DNA from: an uncultured beta proteobacterium
Lineage (GTDB): Bacteria > Pseudomonadota > Gammaproteobacteria > Burkholderiales > Burkholderiaceae_C
DNA length: 33,438 nucleotides
NCBI GenBank assembly: GCA_903909815.1
Contig: CAIVXG010000122.1
Location: 1 to 33,438, forward strand
Reading direction: 5' to 3'
Below are positions 1 through 6,777 of the stretch, piece by piece (position 1 is the stretch's first letter; each line of letters starts with the position of its first letter). The notes below the pieces were generated by a model. That model was given only the letters and a program-made list of their open reading frames with translations, was not told the DNA's origin and searched no databases. A program made the position numbers and the translations under genes.

Positions 1-1
1 C

Positions 2-139
2 ACCGAAGTGCAGCGCCGCGCCATGCAGCTGGCCACCATCCTGGAGCCGCTGCTCATCGTCGCCATGGGCCTGGTCGTGATGCTCATCGTGCTCGCCGTG
101 CTGCTGCCCATCATCCAACTCAATCAACTGGTGAAGTGA
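2..139 (+). CDS. Type II secretion inner-membrane protein GspF-like, C-terminal end (partial)
   Basis: The window opens inside a gene whose last 45 residues are read in frame from base 2 to a TGA at 137-139. The piece has a short charged stretch, then one long hydrophobic segment rich in Leu, Val and Ile, ending in LPIIQLNQLVK. That ending is typical of the last membrane helix of GspF/PilC-type platform proteins, which sit in the inner membrane and link the assembly ATPase to the pseudopilus. The LPI-Q-N-L pattern favours GspF of type II secretion over PilC of type IV pili. The start and all cytoplasmic domains lie outside the window, so the exact member cannot be fixed. Confidence 0.7.
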   Translation, partial: TEVQRRAMQLATILEPLLIVAMGLVVMLIVLAVLLPIIQLNQLVK

Positions 140-359
140 TCCCAAAAACGGCTTGACCTGTCGCTGCGACGAGCCAGGAAGCTGATCGAGTGGCCACTGT
201 TGTTTCCTGGCATGACGACAAGGCGCGGACGGTTTGACGTGGATCAAGTAGCCCGCATTCCATACCGATAGTTGCTAGACTCGCTTGTTGATTGCGTTTA
301 GCATCAACACGGATTAGCAATAAGCCGTAGCCATTTTCATAAATTCAAAGGAATTTTTC

Positions 360-719
360 ATGTCTCTCAGCATTTTTACCAAGAAGAATTTGACTCGAGT
401 TGTTATGCCACTCACGTTGGCGCTGACTGCTTTCTCTGCCAACGTGCTGGCGGCGGATGTCGATGCCGACGGCGCCAATGGTGTATTGAAGAAGAACAAC
501 TGCACCAAGTGCCACTCGGTCGACAAAGACAAGAGCGGCCCGTCTTTCAAGAAGACCGCAGCCGCGCTCAAGGGTAAGCCTGACGCTGAAGCCAAGTTGA
601 CCAAACACCTGACGACCGGCCCCATGGTCAAGGTCGACGGTGCCGAAGAAAAGCACAAAGTCATTGTGGCAACCGACGCTGAGTTGAAGAACGTCATCCA
701 GTACATCCTGTCGCGCTAA
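360..719 (+). CDS. Small periplasmic class I cytochrome c
   Basis: This is a 119-residue protein with a Sec signal peptide (basic start, hydrophobic residues about 13-29, likely cleavage after VLA near residue 31) and one haem site, CTKCH, at residues 48-52. The haem iron's sixth ligand could be Met89 in TTGPM or a histidine in the following EEKHK segment; I cannot decide by eye. It resembles small cytochromes of the c551/c552 type, which carry electrons in the periplasm. A purine-rich AAAGGAA lies about 6 bases before the ATG. A tetraheme NapC-type cytochrome begins 30 bases downstream, so the pair probably forms one electron-transfer unit. Its redox partner is unknown. Confidence 0.85.
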   Translation: MSLSIFTKKNLTRVVMPLTLALTAFSANVLAADVDADGANGVLKKNNCTKCHSVDKDKSGPSFKKTAAALKGKPDAEAKLTKHLTTGPMVKVDGAEEKHKVIVATDAELKNVIQYILSR

Positions 720-749
720 GCGGCCCTATCCGGAATTTAGGGGGTCCTT

Positions 750-1340
750 ATGACATTAGTGCAAAAGTTGCGTGAGCGCTGGAAGTTGGTGCTGGCTTCG
801 CTGGTTGGGTTGTTCATTTTCGGCTCAGTGTTTGCGATTGGCGCGGTCGAACTTCTGACGGTCACCAACACGGAGCAATTCTGTATTGGCTGCCACGAAA
901 TGAAGGACAACCCCTACAAGGAATATGTGGGAACGATTCACGACTCGAATCGCACCGGGGTGCGCGCGACCTGCCCCGATTGCCACGTGCCGCATGAACT
1001 GTTCCCCAAGCTGTACCGCAAGGCTTTGGCCTCGTTCGAGTTGTACAGCAAGTTCATCACGCACGACATCGACACGCGGGAGAAATTCCTTTCCAAGCGC
1101 TATGAGTTGGCAACGCACGAATGGAAGCGCTTCAAATCGACCGATTCGCACCAGTGCCGCAACTGCCACGACGTGAACCATATGAGCACCACGCTGCAGT
1201 CGCCCAAGGCCCAGGCGCGTCACGCCAAGATGAAGACCGACAACATGACTTGCATCGACTGCCACTTCGGCATCGCGCATGAAGAGCCAGAAGGCCCGGG
1301 TCCGCGCGATCTGTTTGACGAAAAGGGCAACAAAAAGTAG
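750..1340 (+). CDS. NapC/NirT-family membrane-anchored tetraheme cytochrome c
   Basis: This is a 196-residue protein with one N-terminal membrane anchor (about residues 13-32) and four haem-binding motifs: CIGCH 45-49, CPDCH 75-79, CRNCH 136-140 and CIDCH 168-172. This is the layout of the NapC/NirT family, whose members take electrons from membrane quinol and pass them to periplasmic reductases or small cytochromes. No reductase partner such as napA, nirS or torA is beside it. The neighbours are a monoheme cytochrome upstream and, past a terminator, fumarate reductase. The ATG follows a G-rich ribosome site about 4 bases upstream. The family is clear; the terminal acceptor cannot be told from the sequence. 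Confidence 0.9.
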   Translation: MTLVQKLRERWKLVLASLVGLFIFGSVFAIGAVELLTVTNTEQFCIGCHEMKDNPYKEYVGTIHDSNRTGVRATCPDCHVPHELFPKLYRKALASFELYSKFITHDIDTREKFLSKRYELATHEWKRFKSTDSHQCRNCHDVNHMSTTLQSPKAQARHAKMKTDNMTCIDCHFGIAHEEPEGPGPRDLFDEKGNKK

Positions 1341-1382
1341 CCAGCGCATAGCGTCTGATCACATGTGTGCAGACCGGTTGTG

Positions 1383-1420
1383 AAAAAGGGGGGTCGGTCT
1401 AACCGGCTCCCCTTTTTTTT
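1383..1420 (+). terminator. Rho-independent terminator after the cytochrome genes
   Basis: A stem of 16 pairs (1383-1398 with 1402-1417, two of them G-T wobbles) closes a three-base CTA loop and runs into a T tract at 1413-1420. The lower stem is A:T and the upper part is G:C rich, a classical intrinsic terminator. It separates the two cytochrome genes from frdABCD, so the latter must have its own promoter in 1421-1504. Confidence 0.9.
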
Positions 1421-1449
1421 GGGCAAATTTCGCAAGCCCAGCAACGGCT

Positions 1450-1470
1450 TGTTGAATAGCGGGTTCAACA
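1450..1470. promoter_or_regulatory. Inverted repeat upstream of frdA, possible operator
   Basis: TGTTGAA (1450-1456) and TTCAACA (1464-1470) form a perfect 7-base inverted repeat with a 7-base spacer, 35 bases before the frdA start. It is not an FNR site (TTGAT-N4-ATCAA). It overlaps a second small repeat, CAAGCC/GGCTTG at 1433-1451. The position suits a regulator of the frd operon, but no known protein is assigned. Confidence 0.35.
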
Positions 1471-1478
1471 GAATGGAA

Positions 1479-1492
1479 ATCACTTCGGTGAT
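1479..1492 (+). promoter_or_regulatory. UUCG-tetraloop hairpin in the frdA leader
   Basis: ATCAC-TTCG-GTGAT forms a perfect 5-pair stem closed by a C(UUCG)G tetraloop, an unusually stable RNA turn. It ends just before the purine-rich ribosome site (GGAAAGGG, 1493-1500) and 12 bases before the frdA ATG. It could affect translation or mRNA stability of the frd transcript; that role is inferred only from position. Confidence 0.4.
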
Positions 1493-1504
1493 GGAAAGGG
1501 AAAC

Positions 1505-3262
1505 ATGGAAATAGTCAATTGCGATGTCGCCATCGTGGGCGCCGGGGGCGCGGGATTGCGCGCCGCCATCGCCCTGGTCGAGGCCGACCCCACGTTGCGC
1601 ATTGCGCTGATCTCCAAGGTCTATCCGATGCGCAGCCACACCTGCGCTGCCGAAGGCGGTGCCGCCGGAGTCATCAAGGCCGACGACAGCTACGACTTGC
1701 ATTTCGACGACACGGTGGGTGGCGGCGACTGGCTGTCGGACCAGGACTGCGTTGAATACTTCGTCAAGGAAGCGCCCAAGGAGTTGCTGCAACTCGAACA
1801 CTGGGGCTGCCCCTGGAACCGCGAGGCCGATGGCTCGGTGGCAGTGCGCCCCTTTGGCGGGATGAAGAAGCAGCGCACCTGGTTTGCGGCCGACAAGTCG
1901 GGCTTTCACATCCTGCACACGCTGTTTCAAACGACCCTGCAGTTTCCCACGATCCAGCGCTTTGACGAGTACTACGCGCTCGACCTGCTGGTGGAAGATG
2001 GCCGCTGCCAGGGCCTCACCGCGATGGAAATGCGCAGCGGCATGATCAAGCAGTTCCACGCCAAGTCGGTGATCATCGCCGGCGGCGGCGCGGGGCGCAT
2101 GTTTCCGTTCAGCACCAACGGCGCCATCAAGACCGGCGACGGCATGGCCCTGGCCTACCGCGCGGGCGTGCCGCTCAAGGACATGGAGTTCGTGCAGTAC
2201 CACCCCACCGGCCTGCCCAACACCGGCAGCCTGCTGACCGAGGCCTGCCGCGGCGAAGGCGGCGTGCTGCTGAACAAGAACGGTCGACGCTATCTGCAGG
2301 ACTATGGCATGGGCCCGGAAACGCCGCTGGGTAAACCGCAACTCAAGACCATGGAATTGGGCCCGCGCGACCGAGTCAGCCAGGCCTACTGGCACGAACT
2401 GCAAAAGGGCAACACCGTGACCACGCCCTGGGGCGAATGCGTGATGCTCGACATGCGCCATCTCGGTGAGAAATACATCGACGAGAGACTGCCGCTGGTG
2501 CGCGAACTCGGCATTGCCTACCTGGGCGTGGACATCGTCAAGGACGCCATTCCGATCCGCCCCGTGGTGCACTACATGATGGGCGGCATCTCGACCAACA
2601 CCCAAGCTGCCACGGAACTGCCAGGGCTGTTCGCTGCCGGCGAATGCGCCTGCGTGAGCCTGAATGGCGCCAACCGCCTGGGATCGAACTCGCTCGTGGA
2701 GTTGCTGGTTTTCGGCAAGTGCGCCGCCCTCTCGGCGATCAAGCACCTGCGTCAACAACCCGCACCCAATTCCGCCGCTTTGGAAGCGCGCGCCAAGGAG
2801 TCGCAAGCGCGGGTGCGCGAGCTGTTCTCGCGCACCGACGGCACCGAGTCCATGTCGGGTCTGCGCAAGGAGATGATGGACACGATGGAGACCAATGCCG
2901 GCCTGTATCGCGAGGAGAAGGGGCTGCAGCAGGCGGTGACCAAGATTGCCGAACTGCGCCAGCGTTACGGCAAAGTCGTGCTGCATGACAAGAGCAACGT
3001 CTTCAACACCGACCTGTTCCAGGTGCTGGAGCTGGGCTCGATGCTCGACTGCGCCGAGGCGCTGACGGTGAGCGCACTGGCACGCAAGGAGTCGCGCGGC
3101 GCGCACCAGCGGCTGGACTTTGTGGAGCGCGACGACAAGACCTTCCTGCGCCACAGCATGGCCTATTACCAGGGTCTGCAACCACCACGCCTGGACTACC
3201 TGGACGTGGTGATCACCAAGTCGCCACCCGGTGTGCGCGACTATTCGGGAGATCACAAATGA
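1505..3262 (+). CDS. frdA: Fumarate reductase flavoprotein subunit
   Basis: This 585-residue catalytic subunit reduces fumarate to succinate on the cytoplasmic face of the membrane. It shows the FAD-binding GAGGAG near residues 12-17, the RSHT motif with His45 for covalent FAD attachment, His233 (QYHPTG), Glu246, Arg288 (GPRDRVSQ), His356 (VVHYMMGG) and Arg391 (GANRLGSNS). Each matches the E. coli FrdA active-site set with an offset of one. Length (E. coli 602) and sequence favour FrdA over SdhA, and the FrdC/FrdD-type anchors downstream settle it. The start has a good ribosome site, GGAAAGGG. The stop overlaps frdB as ATGA. Confidence 0.95.
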   Translation: MEIVNCDVAIVGAGGAGLRAAIALVEADPTLRIALISKVYPMRSHTCAAEGGAAGVIKADDSYDLHFDDTVGGGDWLSDQDCVEYFVKEAPKELLQLEHWGCPWNREADGSVAVRPFGGMKKQRTWFAADKSGFHILHTLFQTTLQFPTIQRFDEYYALDLLVEDGRCQGLTAMEMRSGMIKQFHAKSVIIAGGGAGRMFPFSTNGAIKTGDGMALAYRAGVPLKDMEFVQYHPTGLPNTGSLLTEACRGEGGVLLNKNGRRYLQDYGMGPETPLGKPQLKTMELGPRDRVSQAYWHELQKGNTVTTPWGECVMLDMRHLGEKYIDERLPLVRELGIAYLGVDIVKDAIPIRPVVHYMMGGISTNTQAATELPGLFAAGECACVSLNGANRLGSNSLVELLVFGKCAALSAIKHLRQQPAPNSAALEARAKESQARVRELFSRTDGTESMSGLRKEMMDTMETNAGLYREEKGLQQAVTKIAELRQRYGKVVLHDKSNVFNTDLFQVLELGSMLDCAEALTVSALARKESRGAHQRLDFVERDDKTFLRHSMAYYQGLQPPRLDYLDVVITKSPPGVRDYSGDHK

Positions 3263-4011
3263 CACAGTTGAAGAAGCGGATGGTGCAGCTCGAAGTGCTG
3301 CGCTACGACCCCGAAACCGACAGCGAGCCACACTTCCAACGATACGAGGTGGAGTGCAACGAGGAATGGGTGGTGCTGGACGCACTCAACGCCGTCAAGG
3401 AAAGCCTGGACCCCACGCTGGCCTATCGCTGGTCCTGCCACATGGCCGTGTGCGGCAGTTGCGGCATGATGATCAACGGCGAGCCCAAGCTGTCTTGCCA
3501 TGCGTTTTTGCGCAGCTACGAGGGCGTGATCCGGGTCGAGCCACTGGCCAACTTTCCGATCGAGCGCGATCTGGTGACGGTGGCGGATGACTTCATTGAC
3601 AAACTCAAGCGTGTCAAGCCTTATCTGATCCCCAAGGAAAAGCGCACGATCGAGCAGGGCGAGTACAAACAGACGCCAGCGCAGTTGATGAAGTACCGGC
3701 AGTTCTCGATGTGCATCAACTGCATGCTGTGTTACGCGGCCTGCCCCGAGTATTCGCTGCAGCCAAAGTTCATCGGCCCGGCTGCGATCACGCTGGCACA
3801 CCGCTACAACCTGGATTCGCGTGACGGCGGGCGCGACCAGCGCCAGGAAGTGATTGCCACGAACGAAGGGGTGTGGGAGTGCTCCTTTGTCGGTGCCTGC
3901 TCCGAAGTCTGCCCCAAGGCAGTCGATCCTGCGGGCGCGCTGCAGCAGGTCAAGGTGGCCAGCACCCTTGACTGGTACAAGGAGCGTTTGCTCCCGAAAG
4001 GCAAATCATGA
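3259..4011 (+). CDS. frdB: Fumarate reductase iron-sulfur subunit
   Basis: This 250-residue protein passes electrons from the quinol site in FrdCD to FAD in FrdA. An N-terminal ferredoxin domain carries the [2Fe-2S] cysteines 60, 65, 68 and 80 (CHMAVCGSCG). The C-terminal domain holds CINCMLCYAACPE (Cys152, 155, 158, 162) and CSFVGACSEVCPK (Cys208, 214, 218) for the [4Fe-4S] and [3Fe-4S] clusters. The motifs follow E. coli FrdB closely (244 residues). Four-base overlaps with frdA and with frdC indicate translational coupling in one operon. Confidence 0.96.
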   Translation: MTQLKKRMVQLEVLRYDPETDSEPHFQRYEVECNEEWVVLDALNAVKESLDPTLAYRWSCHMAVCGSCGMMINGEPKLSCHAFLRSYEGVIRVEPLANFPIERDLVTVADDFIDKLKRVKPYLIPKEKRTIEQGEYKQTPAQLMKYRQFSMCINCMLCYAACPEYSLQPKFIGPAAITLAHRYNLDSRDGGRDQRQEVIATNEGVWECSFVGACSEVCPKAVDPAGALQQVKVASTLDWYKERLLPKGKS

Positions 4012-4400
4012 GCCGCAAACCCTTTGTCCGCGAAGTCTCCAAGACCGGCTGGTATTTGAAACACCCGCGCTACATGCGCTATATGTCGCGCGAAGTGACC
4101 TGCATCCCGATTGGCGCCTTTGCGCTGCTGATGCTGTGCACGCTGGAGCGGCTGGCGGCCGGCCCGGCGGCGTTTGATTCCTTCATCGCCGCATTGCATG
4201 GGCCGTGGAGTTTTCTGGGACTGTTCACGGTGCTGATTTTCGCCGTGCACAACGCTACCAGCTGGTTCAACGTGACGCCCAAGGCCATGCCCGTGCAGAT
4301 CGGCGAGGAGTTCCTGCCCGGAAAATACATTGTCGCAGCGCACTACGCCGTGTGGGTCATCGCCTCACTCGCGGTGCTGTTTTTTGCAGGAGTGCTGTAA
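4008..4400 (+). CDS. frdC: Fumarate reductase membrane anchor subunit C
   Basis: This is a 130-residue membrane protein with three hydrophobic segments (about residues 35-55, 66-85 and 105-128). The N-terminal pattern RKPFVREVSKTGWY followed by YMSREVT corresponds to E. coli FrdC (131 residues), including the glutamate that in E. coli lies near the quinone site. With FrdD it anchors FrdAB and forms the quinol-oxidising site. Fumarate reductase of this class has no haem, and no conserved haem-ligand pattern was noticed here. The start overlaps the frdB stop and frdD starts two bases after this stop. Confidence 0.92.
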   Translation: MSRKPFVREVSKTGWYLKHPRYMRYMSREVTCIPIGAFALLMLCTLERLAAGPAAFDSFIAALHGPWSFLGLFTVLIFAVHNATSWFNVTPKAMPVQIGEEFLPGKYIVAAHYAVWVIASLAVLFFAGVL

Positions 4401-4402
4401 TC

Positions 4403-4744
4403 ATGGCCAAGTCGAATAAGCCCATTTTCTGGGGTCTGTTTGCCGCAGGCGGAACGCTCGCAGCCTTCCTGGCCCCGGCGCTGGCGCTGCTGTTTTTGCT
4501 GGTGTCGTTGGGGCACGCACCCGGCCTGTTCAGCTATGACCGGATGCACGCCTTTGCAGGCCACTGGTTTGGCAAGCTGTTTCTGTTCGGCGTGATTTCC
4601 CTCTTCCTGTGGCACGCGGCGCACCGCCTGCGCGTCACGCTGTACGACTTCGGTTTGCGCCAGGACGGACGGGTCGCGCTGCTGGCCTATCTGGTCGCTG
4701 GCGCGGGAACCCTGCTCTCGGCGCTGTACCTGCTGCGTATCTAG
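4403..4744 (+). CDS. frdD: Fumarate reductase membrane anchor subunit D
   Basis: This is a 113-residue membrane protein with three hydrophobic helices. The start, with KPIFWGLFAAGGT, and the internal FSYDRMHAFA then FLWHAAHR match the E. coli FrdD pattern (119 residues). I chose the ATG at 4403, two bases after the frdC stop; a longer frame begins inside frdC but is not plausible. It completes a frdABCD operon. The stop lies immediately before a palindromic repeat element, and a rhodoquinone-synthesis gene follows. Confidence 0.92.
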   Translation: MAKSNKPIFWGLFAAGGTLAAFLAPALALLFLLVSLGHAPGLFSYDRMHAFAGHWFGKLFLFGVISLFLWHAAHRLRVTLYDFGLRQDGRVALLAYLVAGAGTLLSALYLLRI

Positions 4745-4752
4745 CTTCGCTT

Positions 4753-4837
4753 CGACGCTGCGAGGCCGCAGGCCGTGGCGACCCGTTTCGGCGCTCAACG
4801 AGGATTCATGGATTGCCACGCTTCGCTCGCAATGACG
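4753..4837. repeat. Palindromic intergenic repeat, copy A (degenerate)
   Basis: The right arm (TGGATTGCCACGCTTCGCTC followed by GCAATGACG) nearly matches the right arm of the copy at 27715-27800. The left arm (CGACGCTGCGAGGCC then GGCCGTGGCGACCC) is a decayed form of that copy's left arm. Together they make an imperfect inverted repeat of about 85 bases. It fills the gap between frdD and the RquA-like gene and contributes spurious ATG codons upstream of that gene. I recall the CGTCATTGCGAG/TGGCAATCC arm sequence as a dispersed repeat in several proteobacteria. Confidence 0.75.
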
Positions 4838-4921
4838 AAGCCGGGGTTCATGGCCAGGATTGAAACTGAGCGATACTTTGGCGTTCGTCCAACCCAGGGC
4901 GCAATCCCTTTGTTCACTTAT

Positions 4922-4926
4922 GAAGG
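4922..4926 (+). promoter_or_regulatory. Ribosome-binding site deciding the GTG start of the RquA-like gene
   Basis: GAAGG at 4922-4926 lies seven bases before a GTG at 4934. The in-frame ATG codons upstream (4775, 4808, 4832, 4850) lie in or beside the repeat element and lack a convincing ribosome site, so GTG 4934 is preferred. Confidence 0.6.
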
Positions 4927-4933
4927 TCACGGC

Positions 4934-5659
4934 GTGAGTCCCAAAGAAACTGCGGCCCTGGCCAAACCCTCTGCATCCGGCTTGGCTCCGGTTGTCATTC
5001 CTGAGTACCTGCAGAAAACCTATTGGTGGGCTTACTTGCACCCGAATGCCGTGCGCATTTTCGAGCGCCAATGGCTGGTCAACCTGATCCTCTGGGGCAA
5101 CTTTGCGCGCTTGCGCGACGCGGCGCTGCAGGAACTGGGCGCAGTCATCCGTGGCAAGGTGCTACAGGTCGCCTGCGTCTACGGCGACTTCACACAGCAG
5201 CTGCTGCGCCGCCTGGGTCCTGACGGGCAACTGGACGTGGTGGACGTGGCACCGATCCAGATCAGAAACCTGCAGTCCAAGCTGGGCCACTCCAGTCAGG
5301 TCAAGATCCTGCAGCAGGATTCGAGTGAACTGCATTTCGAGGATGCCAGCCATGACGCCGTGGTGGTGTTCTTCCTGCTGCACGAGCAGCCTGCCGAAGT
5401 ACGGCGCAAGACCATCGCCGAGGCGCTACGGGTGACAAGGCCAGGCGGGAAATTGATTTTTGTGGACTACCATAAGCCCTTGGCCCGCAGCCCCTGGCGC
5501 TACCTGATGGTACCGATACTGTCCACGCTCGAACCTTTCGCCATGGACATGTGGCGCGGCGAGATCGCCGACTGGCTGCCCGCCGACCTGCCCGTTGCGG
5601 AGCTTAAAAAACAGACCTACTTTGGCGGCCTGTACCAGAAGGTCGTGATCTGGCGCTAA
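4934..5659 (+). CDS. rquA: RquA-like rhodoquinone biosynthesis protein
   Basis: This 241-residue class I SAM-methyltransferase fold is distantly related to UbiE/UbiG. It is recognised by YWWAYLHPNAVRIFERQWLVNLILW near residues 30-54, by a motif I that reads VLQVACVYGD (76-85) instead of the usual DxGCGxG, by FFLLHEQP (146-153) and by the C-terminal TYFGGLYQK. These are features I recall from RquA, which exchanges a ubiquinone methoxy group for an amino group to make rhodoquinone in the membrane. Rhodoquinol is a proper electron donor for fumarate reductase, and frdABCD ends 190 bases upstream. The start is GTG with GAAGG ahead of it; an ATG at 4850 would add 28 residues. The alternative is an unassigned methyltransferase. 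Confidence 0.82.
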   Translation: MSPKETAALAKPSASGLAPVVIPEYLQKTYWWAYLHPNAVRIFERQWLVNLILWGNFARLRDAALQELGAVIRGKVLQVACVYGDFTQQLLRRLGPDGQLDVVDVAPIQIRNLQSKLGHSSQVKILQQDSSELHFEDASHDAVVVFFLLHEQPAEVRRKTIAEALRVTRPGGKLIFVDYHKPLARSPWRYLMVPILSTLEPFAMDMWRGEIADWLPADLPVAELKKQTYFGGLYQKVVIWR

Positions 5660-5667
5660 CGTCAAGC

Positions 5668-5844
5668 TTAGGCGATTCTCTCCAGGACCAATACAGCAAA
5701 GAAGCAGCCTGCAGCAATCAAGGTCCACTTGAGCGTGCGCAGGCCAAACTGTTTGTAACGCGGCTCACCCGTTCCGACGAAGAGTGCGAACGACACCGCT
5801 GCCGCCAGCAGCAGCAACAGAACGGCAGCGCGAAAAAGCAGCAT
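5668..5844 (-). CDS. Small two-helix membrane protein downstream of lpxC
   Basis: This 58-residue hypothetical protein has two hydrophobic segments (about residues 3-24 and 39-55) and a short polar loop containing GTGEPRYKQFG. Its ATG overlaps the lpxC stop as TAATG, with AAGGG about eight bases upstream, so it is probably translated by coupling with lpxC. I do not recognise a family. The tight overlap and clean two-helix pattern favour a real gene. It ends nine bases from the convergent RquA-like gene. Confidence 0.6.
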   Translation of the reverse strand: MLLFRAAVLLLLLAAAVSFALFVGTGEPRYKQFGLRTLKWTLIAAGCFFAVLVLERIA

Positions 5845-6776
5845 TACCAAGCCCTTGCGAGTTGCGAAAATCCCGTGGGCGCCAGCTTTTCATCTTCGAA
5901 ACTCACGACTTCCCAGGCCTGCGGTTGCGACAGCAGTTCACGCAACAACAGGTTGTTGAGCGCGTGGCCCGAACGAAACGCGCTGTACGCCGCCAGCAAG
6001 GGCTTACCCAGCAGATAAAGGTCGCCCATGGCGTCCAGGATCTTGTGCTTGGCGAATTCGTCGCCGTAACGCAAACCCTCGGCGTTGAGCACCTTGTAGT
6101 CGTCCATCACGACCGCGTTGTCCAGGCTGCCACCCAGCGCCAGGCCATTGGCGCGCATCATCTCCACGTCCTTGGTGAATCCGAATGTGCGGGCGCGGGC
6201 AATATCGCGCGTGTAGGAACCCGAACCCAGGTCGAACTCCACGCTCTGCCCGGTGGAGTCCACTGCCGGATGTTGGAAGTCGATCTGGAAACTCAGCTTG
6301 TAGCCGTTGTAGGGCACGAGCCGCGCCCATTTGAGCGCCTCACCCTCACCCTGGCGCACCTCCACCGGCCGCGTGACGCGAATGAAGCGCTTGGGGGCAT
6401 GCTGCAACGCGATGCCCGCGCTTTGCAGCAGGTAGACGAAGGACGACGCCGAGCCATCCAGAATCGGTACTTCTTCGGCCGTGATGTCCACATACAGGTT
6501 GTCCACCCCCAGCCCAGAGCACGCAGACATCAGATGCTCGACTGTCAGCACCCGCACACCCTTGTGCGAGATCGTGGTTGCCATGCGCGTGTCCGTCACC
6601 GCCAGGGCTGAGATCGCGATGTCCACGGGCTCGGCCAGATCGACACGACGAAACACGATGCCGGTGTCGGTTGGTGCGGGTCGCAGCGTGAGCTCCACCC
6701 TCTGCCCGCTGTGCAGCCCCACGCCGACGGCGCTAGTCAGGGATTTGAGGGTTCGTTGTTGCAGCACGGTACGCAT
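5844..6776 (-). CDS. lpxC: UDP-3-O-acyl-N-acetylglucosamine deacetylase
   Basis: This 310-residue zinc enzyme carries out the committed step of lipid A synthesis in the cytoplasm. The zinc motif EHLMSA begins at residue 80 (His81), followed by the DGSASSF loop, and the second zinc segment HKILDAMGD lies near residue 240. The conserved catalytic histidine is in SGHALNN near residue 270. Length agrees with E. coli LpxC (305). Elsewhere lpxC often follows ftsZ; here it follows hslVU on the same strand, one base after the hslU stop. Confidence 0.97.
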   Translation of the reverse strand: MRTVLQQRTLKSLTSAVGVGLHSGQRVELTLRPAPTDTGIVFRRVDLAEPVDIAISALAVTDTRMATTISHKGVRVLTVEHLMSACSGLGVDNLYVDITAEEVPILDGSASSFVYLLQSAGIALQHAPKRFIRVTRPVEVRQGEGEALKWARLVPYNGYKLSFQIDFQHPAVDSTGQSVEFDLGSGSYTRDIARARTFGFTKDVEMMRANGLALGGSLDNAVVMDDYKVLNAEGLRYGDEFAKHKILDAMGDLYLLGKPLLAAYSAFRSGHALNNLLLRELLSQPQAWEVVSFEDEKLAPTGFSQLARAW

Positions 6777-6777
6777 G

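Noticed and set aside
287-308. GTTGAT-N10-ATCAAC inverted repeat upstream of the cytochrome c gene
   Set aside because: Half sites resemble FNR, but the spacer is 10 and not 4 bases, so it is not an FNR site; too short to claim as another operator.
724-742. CCCTA-N9-TAGGG hairpin before the tetraheme cytochrome gene
   Set aside because: Five pairs only; it could mask the G-rich ribosome site but is within what chance gives.
1220-3385. A 721-codon open frame on the minus strand across frdA
   Set aside because: It is antisense to a gene with all FrdA active-site residues; high GC keeps the opposite strand open. No recognisable domain or ribosome site.
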